From positions 1-53,264 of the forward strand of contig CAJBKE010000063.1 in assembly GCA_903953565.1 (NCBI GenBank): a stretch of 53,264 bases of DNA. The letters run 5' to 3'. The translations under genes and the position numbers were made by a program. Positions 49,024 through 53,264 of this stretch are shown in pieces. Position 1 is the first letter of the stretch, and each line of letters opens with the position of its first letter. The stretch comes from an uncultured Verrucomicrobiota bacterium. GTDB taxonomy: Bacteria > Verrucomicrobiota > Verrucomicrobiia > Chthoniobacterales > JACTMZ01. The notes under the pieces are model-generated. The model saw only the letters and a list, made by a program, of their open reading frames with translations. It was not told the origin of the DNA and made no database searches.

Positions 49024-49096
49024 GGTGGATCGCGATGTCCCTATCGCGATGACCCATTTGAAAAATTGCGCCGAGACGGCGCGATCCACTTTACGG
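49024..49096. repeat. Dispersed double-hairpin repeat, copy B
   Basis: Inverted copy of 34523-34595: GGTGGATCGCGATG and CATCGCGAT arms, then CGCCGAGACGGCG and ATCCACTTTACGG. It starts 2 nt after trpF and runs into the end of the convergent 49091-50626 gene, supplying its TAA stop. The position between convergent genes suits a bidirectional terminator. Confidence 0.85.
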
Positions 49097-50626
49097 AGCT
49101 ACTGTCTCCGCCTCAGCCGGGGCGGCCACTTCGTGTCCGGAGGTCATCTTGATCGTACCCGCGTCGAATGAAGTGATATCGCCGAGGTTGGAGATGGAAT
49201 ATTCCTCCACGCACGCGCCGTCGCCTTGGAAAAAGCGTGCGCTGTTTTCCGTCGGCCCGGGCACAACCATGACACGCGGGTAACCGGTTTCCGTCGAAAT
49301 CCGGAGGAGTGGCAGTCCGTCGAATGTCGACAAAGCCGGACCGTTTTCCTGCGCGGTCGCCCGGAGGAGAAGTTCGCGCGAAGCACCCGGATCGAGCGGG
49401 TTCTCGACGAGACGCAGGGAGATATCGGTGGGACGGTCTCCTCCTTCGGCGACGAGCGCCCCGTCACGCCATCCGAATTCCGCACAGCGCGTGATTTTTT
49501 TGTCGAACACGTATTCCCATCCATCGCCCTGGCTTTTCCGGCGGATGGCGACCGTGCGCTGTCCTTCCGGCGTGGTCAGCGTGGCCACGAAATAATCACT
49601 TTCCGTCGTTCCGGCCAACGAGATGATTGTGCCGCCGTCTGATTTCCAGTCGGCCAACCGTCCTTCGTCCGGATGGTAATGCGCCACGCCGGTCGACCCG
49701 TCGGAATGTTCTTCGAGGACCCAGAAGGTGCTGTCACGTCCGGACGAAACGGCACGCACTTTCACCTCGGCCGGCATTTCCAACCGCGACCAACCGGCCT
49801 GCCAGCGCCAGACGGATCCGTCCGCGCCCGCCGCCACGGCGCCTTGATCGAGCAGGGCGAGGGAAACCAAGGGAACAGGAAGGTCTTTCTCTTCGCCCTG
49901 CGATGCGAAACCCGGAAGCACATAGAAACGCACGAAGTCCGCACCAAGCAGCGCGAGCCGGTCGCCGCGTGCGGCCACGGAGAGGACGCCGTCCGCAGGA
50001 ATGGGCAAAGCCAATTCGGCGCCATCAGCCAAGGCGGCGGCGCGCAGTTTTCCGTCGAGCAAAGCGAAGGCGAGCGTGTCGGATACGGCCAACTTGGCAT
50101 CGCGAGCCGGTTCAGCTCGCGGTTCGCCCGCCACCGTGCGCCAACGTGCTTCGCTCTCCGGCGAATAACGGACAAGAGCACCTTGGTTTCCGGCCAGCCT
50201 CGCCATGAGCAGGATGTCACCCCCGGGGAGCAATTGCTGCGCAGCCACCGAAATGATGCGCGGCGAGTCGGTTCCTTCGATCCAATCGTTGAAATGGATC
50301 GCTTCGCCGCTGATCCCGATGTGACCCGCGACAAATCCCCGCGCGGAGTAAGTGCCCTCGGGAACCGGTTGACCGGCATCGTCTTTTCCGTCCCACGTGG
50401 TCGAGAGCCCGTTCAGCCCGACACGGAAGCGGTTGAATGGCCACTCCTCGCAAAGCGCGCGCACCAATTTCCCGTCGCGGTCGTAAATCCCGAGACTCAC
50501 CGTGCCGCCGCCGGTCGCGGGGACAAAGCGGATCTCCGCGCCTTGCGCCGCGGCGGTGGTCTCCGCAAACGCGGATTGCGCGCCCAGCAGCAGGGCGACA
50601 GCGGTGGCTAGATGTAGTAGCGCCAT
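49091..50626 (-). CDS. Secreted beta-propeller-like protein with FlgD-type Ig segment
   Basis: This 511-aa protein has a signal peptide (residues 1-21, ending AFAE). An FlgD/CHU_C-type Ig-like segment follows (VSLGIYDRDGKLVRALCEEWPF..LSTTWDGKDDAGQPVPEGTYSARGF, about 42-100), then repeating blades with hydrophobic strands and Trp-Asp turns that suggest a beta-propeller. It is probably exported and binds a polymer or protein; no catalytic motif is seen. The start lies 19 nt inside the end of the GH57 gene, so translation is coupled to it. The last codons lie in repeat copy B. Confidence 0.75.
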   Translation of the reverse strand: MALLHLATAVALLLGAQSAFAETTAAAQGAEIRFVPATGGGTVSLGIYDRDGKLVRALCEEWPFNRFRVGLNGLSTTWDGKDDAGQPVPEGTYSARGFVAGHIGISGEAIHFNDWIEGTDSPRIISVAAQQLLPGGDILLMARLAGNQGALVRYSPESEARWRTVAGEPRAEPARDAKLAVSDTLAFALLDGKLRAAALADGAELALPIPADGVLSVAARGDRLALLGADFVRFYVLPGFASQGEEKDLPVPLVSLALLDQGAVAAGADGSVWRWQAGWSRLEMPAEVKVRAVSSGRDSTFWVLEEHSDGSTGVAHYHPDEGRLADWKSDGGTIISLAGTTESDYFVATLTTPEGQRTVAIRRKSQGDGWEYVFDKKITRCAEFGWRDGALVAEGGDRPTDISLRLVENPLDPGASRELLLRATAQENGPALSTFDGLPLLRISTETGYPRVMVVPGPTENSARFFQGDGACVEEYSISNLGDITSFDAGTIKMTSGHEVAAPAEAETVAP

Positions 50627-52188
50627 TCGAGGTCGGGGAAAATGTTGTCACGTTCGCGGCACGCGACGAGAAAATCCTTGTCCGGCCGGCCGCGGACCAG
50701 CGTTTCATAGAGGCGGTTGAACCGGAGCAAGTGGTCCTTGGTCCGCCGCGCCGCGTAATCCTTGGCTGTGCCCGTCCGCATGAGGAAGGCCCAATCGCTC
50801 GACTGGGCGAGCAGCAATTCGCGGCCCATTTGCTGCACGGTTTCCTCACGCCAGGCCGTGCGCGTCCGCGCCAGTGCCCGCGCCGTCTCGATCATGCGCC
50901 GCGCGGCCTCGTGCAGATGCGGATAGATCCAGGCATTCGATTGCTCGAGCCACACTTCCCAATAGCCCTTGTTGCCCCAACTCGAGGCGCAGGGTTGGAC
51001 GACCTGCAGAATTTCGTTCTCGGCGAGATATTGCGTCGGAGTGGTCAACTCGAACACCTGCTGGTCGTAGGCTGCTTTGCGCAGGAACTTGTCGAGGAAT
51101 TCGGGGCCCTCGAACCACCAATGACCGAACAACTCCGCGTCATAAGGACTGAGGATCAAAGGATCGACCGGCATTTCCGCGCAAAGCGGTTCGAATTGCC
51201 TGATGCGGTTGGACAGAAAATCCGCCGCATGCGCATCCGCCGCACCCTCGGCCCAAGGACGATGGTAAAGTTCCTTTTCGGACGTGCGTCCCGTGATGCG
51301 GTGATATTTCAGCCCGGTGAATTTCCGTTGTCCGTCCTTGCCCAGGAATGGCCGCAAATAATCCAGCGGCAGGTCGTAGCCGATATCGCGGTAGAAATCG
51401 CGGTAAGCCGGATCGCCCGGATAACCTTCCTCCTGGCTCCATACCTGCCGGCTGGAATCGCGATCGCGCGCGAATGCCGCCGGACCCTCGGGCGTGTAGC
51501 ACGGAGCGTAGATGGCGAACCGCGGTTGCGGACGCCCGAACATCAGCCCGTGCGCATCGATGACGAACCACTTCAAATCCGCTTCGCGTAGATATTTTTC
51601 GATCCCCGGGAAATACGCGCATTCCGGCAACCAGATGCCGGACGGATTGCGTCCGAAAAGCTTCCGGTGGTAGTCGCGGGCCACCATGATTTGCGCGCGG
51701 ATCGCTTCCGGATAGTCTGCCATGAGCGGCAGAAATCCGTGTGTCGCCGCGCAGGTGATGATTTCCAGAAATCCAGCATCCTGCAGCCGACGGAAACCCG
51801 GAATGAGTCGCCGGCCGCGTGATTCGTAGTCGTCCCGCACCGTGCGGAAACGATCCAGATAGAAGCGCGCGAGGGCATTGGTCGCCGCATTGTCCCCGGT
51901 CCGCCGCACTTCGCTCTCGGCCAGAGCGACCGAGCGCTCGAGATGCCTCGCCGCACGGTCTTGGAGCAGGGGATCTTCCATCATCGCCCCCAAGGTCGGG
52001 GTGATCGACATGGTCAATCGCACCGGGGCGCCTTCGTCCGCCAACCTCTCGAAAATGCGCAACAACGGCAGATAAGTCTCCGCGATTGCCTCGTAAAACC
52101 AGTCCTCTTCGAGAAAGTCCTCGTGCTCGGGATGCCGCACATAGGGCAAATGGGCGTGCAGCAAGAGGGCGAACTTTCCCTTTTTCAT
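50608..52188 (-). CDS. GH57 family 1,4-alpha-glucan branching enzyme-like protein
   Basis: This 526-aa protein has the GH57 plan: HAHLPYVRHPE near the N terminus (about 12-22), nucleophile E189 in WLPECAYFPG and acid/base D350 in SPYDAELFGHWWFEGP. A DUF1957-type helical C-terminal domain follows (SSWGNKGYWEVWLEQSNAWIYPHLHEAARRM). Such enzymes form alpha-1,6 branches in glycogen. It acts in the cytoplasm (no signal peptide). The ATG at 52188 is preceded by only weak ribosome-binding sequence. It overlaps the propeller-like gene by 19 nt. Confidence 0.9.
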   Translation of the reverse strand: MKKGKFALLLHAHLPYVRHPEHEDFLEEDWFYEAIAETYLPLLRIFERLADEGAPVRLTMSITPTLGAMMEDPLLQDRAARHLERSVALAESEVRRTGDNAATNALARFYLDRFRTVRDDYESRGRRLIPGFRRLQDAGFLEIITCAATHGFLPLMADYPEAIRAQIMVARDYHRKLFGRNPSGIWLPECAYFPGIEKYLREADLKWFVIDAHGLMFGRPQPRFAIYAPCYTPEGPAAFARDRDSSRQVWSQEEGYPGDPAYRDFYRDIGYDLPLDYLRPFLGKDGQRKFTGLKYHRITGRTSEKELYHRPWAEGAADAHAADFLSNRIRQFEPLCAEMPVDPLILSPYDAELFGHWWFEGPEFLDKFLRKAAYDQQVFELTTPTQYLAENEILQVVQPCASSWGNKGYWEVWLEQSNAWIYPHLHEAARRMIETARALARTRTAWREETVQQMGRELLLAQSSDWAFLMRTGTAKDYAARRTKDHLLRFNRLYETLVRGRPDKDFLVACRERDNIFPDLEWRYYI

Positions 52189-52308
52189 CGGAACAACCGG
52201 ACGGACGCTACCTTGGTCGGCCCCCGTGCCTGCGGCAAGACGGCTTTCGGTGGGGCAAGGTGTTTGCTCCGCCCGGGCGAAATAGACCGCAGTGAAATCG
52301 CCTCCGGC

Positions 52309-53184
52309 CTACTCCGCCGCCGTGACTTTGATCGAAGCTTTCGGGATAGCGTTGGCTTGGGCGGCGAGGCGTTTGGTCGCGGTCTGCACGGCGGTCTCGA
52401 AGTCCTTGTGCAGCATGTCGGGATTGGCCTCGTATTGCTCGAGAGTCGCACCCTTGAGGCCGGGCTCGATCGACGAAGTGAAGCCCTTGCCGATCCAGAG
52501 CAGCTTGCCGTCGTTGTCATAGAGGCGTCCGGTCAAGCTCACGGTCGGCCGCAGCAAGGAAATGCTCGTCGGCACCGGATCGAGGGCATAGCGGTTGACC
52601 TCGATTTTGAAGACGCCTTCGGACGGCGCGGTTTTTGCCCAGCGTTTGCCGTCCTTGAGTTGCGCGGCAAACGCTTTTGCCGTCATGGACTCGACCGAAA
52701 TGCCTTCCTCGGCCATCAAGTTGTTGATCGTGCCGCTGACGCCGGCATTCAGAGTTTCAAACGGAACGTAGTGCAAGAGCCCGAAAGTGAGCGGTCCGAT
52801 CCAACGCGAGAGGCGGCTGGCGCGACTCTTGTAGGTCAGCGTGCGCGGGCTGCTGACTTTGTCATCGACCGATGCGCCGCGGATTTTCGCCGCGCGGGCG
52901 ATGTCGGGGACTTCGAGCTTGGGAAGTTTGAAGGGAAGTTTCAGTTTGGACTTCACTTGGTCTTGCGCCGCGGCGACCTGTGCCGCCGCATTGTCGCGGG
53001 CCGTGGAGGCTTGGGCGACCGCGGTGGTGCGTGCGGTCACGGCTTGCCGGACGGTATTCTCCGCGGCTGCCCGGGTTGTGGCCGTGGCGGCGGCAGCCGT
53101 GGTGCCGGCAGTTTGCGCTGTGCTGCGAGGGGCGACGGCGAGTGACATGACGGCGACGAGGGAGAAGGTGACGAGGAGTTTCAT
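52309..53184 (-). CDS. Exported hypothetical protein with Ala/Thr-rich N terminus
   Basis: This 291-aa protein has a signal peptide (MKLLVTFSLVAVMSLAVAPRSTAQ). A low-complexity Ala/Thr/Gln coiled-coil-like part follows (about 25-75), then a basic stretch (KSKLKLPFKLPKLEVPD) and a folded domain from about 115 (LTYKSRASRLSRWIGPLTFGLLHYVPFETLNAGVSGTINNLMAEEG, KIEVNRYALDPVPTSISLLRPTVSLTGRLYDNDGKLLWIG). The folded part resembles periplasmic or outer-membrane-linked proteins of unknown role. ATG 53184 is chosen for the signal peptide. It ends 120 nt before the GH57 gene start. Confidence 0.75.
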   Translation of the reverse strand: MKLLVTFSLVAVMSLAVAPRSTAQTAGTTAAAATATTRAAAENTVRQAVTARTTAVAQASTARDNAAAQVAAAQDQVKSKLKLPFKLPKLEVPDIARAAKIRGASVDDKVSSPRTLTYKSRASRLSRWIGPLTFGLLHYVPFETLNAGVSGTINNLMAEEGISVESMTAKAFAAQLKDGKRWAKTAPSEGVFKIEVNRYALDPVPTSISLLRPTVSLTGRLYDNDGKLLWIGKGFTSSIEPGLKGATLEQYEANPDMLHKDFETAVQTATKRLAAQANAIPKASIKVTAAE

Positions 53185-53264
53185 GGGCAAGCTAGGTGCA
53201 TAGGGATGAATGTGCCCCGCGGCAAGCGGGAGCGGTGTGTTTTACGGGGGAGATCTTTTAAACC

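Noticed and set aside
1-53264. tRNA, rRNA, CRISPR arrays and intact insertion sequences
   Set aside because: None was seen on reading both strands: no spaced identical repeats, no T-loop/acceptor patterns and no transposase frames. A tRNAscan or Infernal run would be decisive.

Overview
The window is a GC-rich bacterial chromosome segment of about 53 kb with tightly packed genes, many joined by 4-nt start/stop overlaps (ATGA, GTGA, TTGA). The mix of a PEP-CTERM protein, a periplasmic superoxide dismutase, many secreted proteins and lipoproteins, a GH57 branching enzyme and several families of dispersed palindromic intergenic repeats fits a Gram-negative, probably Verrucomicrobiota-like (PVC) organism. 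That placement is an inference; there is no rRNA or marker gene here to prove it. I saw no tRNA, rRNA, CRISPR array, integrase or intact insertion sequence.

Region 1 (1-14.7 kb) is an accessory, defence-like island. Two small orphan genes on the plus strand come first. A run of minus-strand genes follows, transcribed from 14.6 kb down to 2.0 kb: an HNH endonuclease; a 1248-aa protein fusing a DruA-like (DUF4338) domain to a P-loop ATPase; a 440-aa unknown; a 1541-aa protein joining a large N-terminal region, a PD-(D/E)XK nuclease motif and a RuvB-like AAA+ ATPase; a SEC-C protein; and an AIG2/GGCT-like domain fused to a HEPN-like domain. The three large genes overlap by exactly 4 nt and must act together. 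Their size order (ATPase, about 440 aa, about 1550 aa with an HPL-type motif) recalls the DptF-DptG-DptH (DndFGH) restriction module, but with DruA fused on and a RuvB-type motor. This is my best candidate for an undescribed anti-phage system.

Region 2 (14.7-26.8 kb) holds small secreted and accessory genes. A translationally coupled operon encodes a MerR-type regulator with a palindromic operator, a VIT-vWA protein, a PEP-CTERM protein, a 42-aa membrane peptide missed by size cut-offs, and a tandem-repeat secreted protein. Next come lipoproteins, an NPY/YGSPYS repeat protein, two DUF4926 genes, Bro-N and KilA-N domain proteins, a Tat-exported protein and a RelB-type toxin-antitoxin pair. A recurrent element (pyrimidine tract, short GC hairpin, TATGACGCACAAAG) lies upstream of several of these genes.

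Region 3 (26.8-32.7 kb) has a 2-hydroxyacid dehydrogenase, a cyclase/formamidase, a small membrane protein, a DUF433 antitoxin whose toxin has decayed, an outer-membrane barrel-like protein, a small periplasmic protein and a secreted Fe/Mn superoxide dismutase.

Region 4 (32.7-53.2 kb) is core metabolism: an LMW-phosphatase/serine hydroxymethyltransferase fusion, a Fur-box-controlled feoA-feoA-feoB operon extended by four more genes, rmuC, ilvB, a conserved unknown, a lytic transglycosylase, menF-menD, a DUF2934 protein, a YvlD/holin-like protein with trpF, and a GH57 branching enzyme overlapping a beta-propeller-like secreted protein. Two families of inverted-repeat elements sit at gene ends here and in places supply the stop codon.
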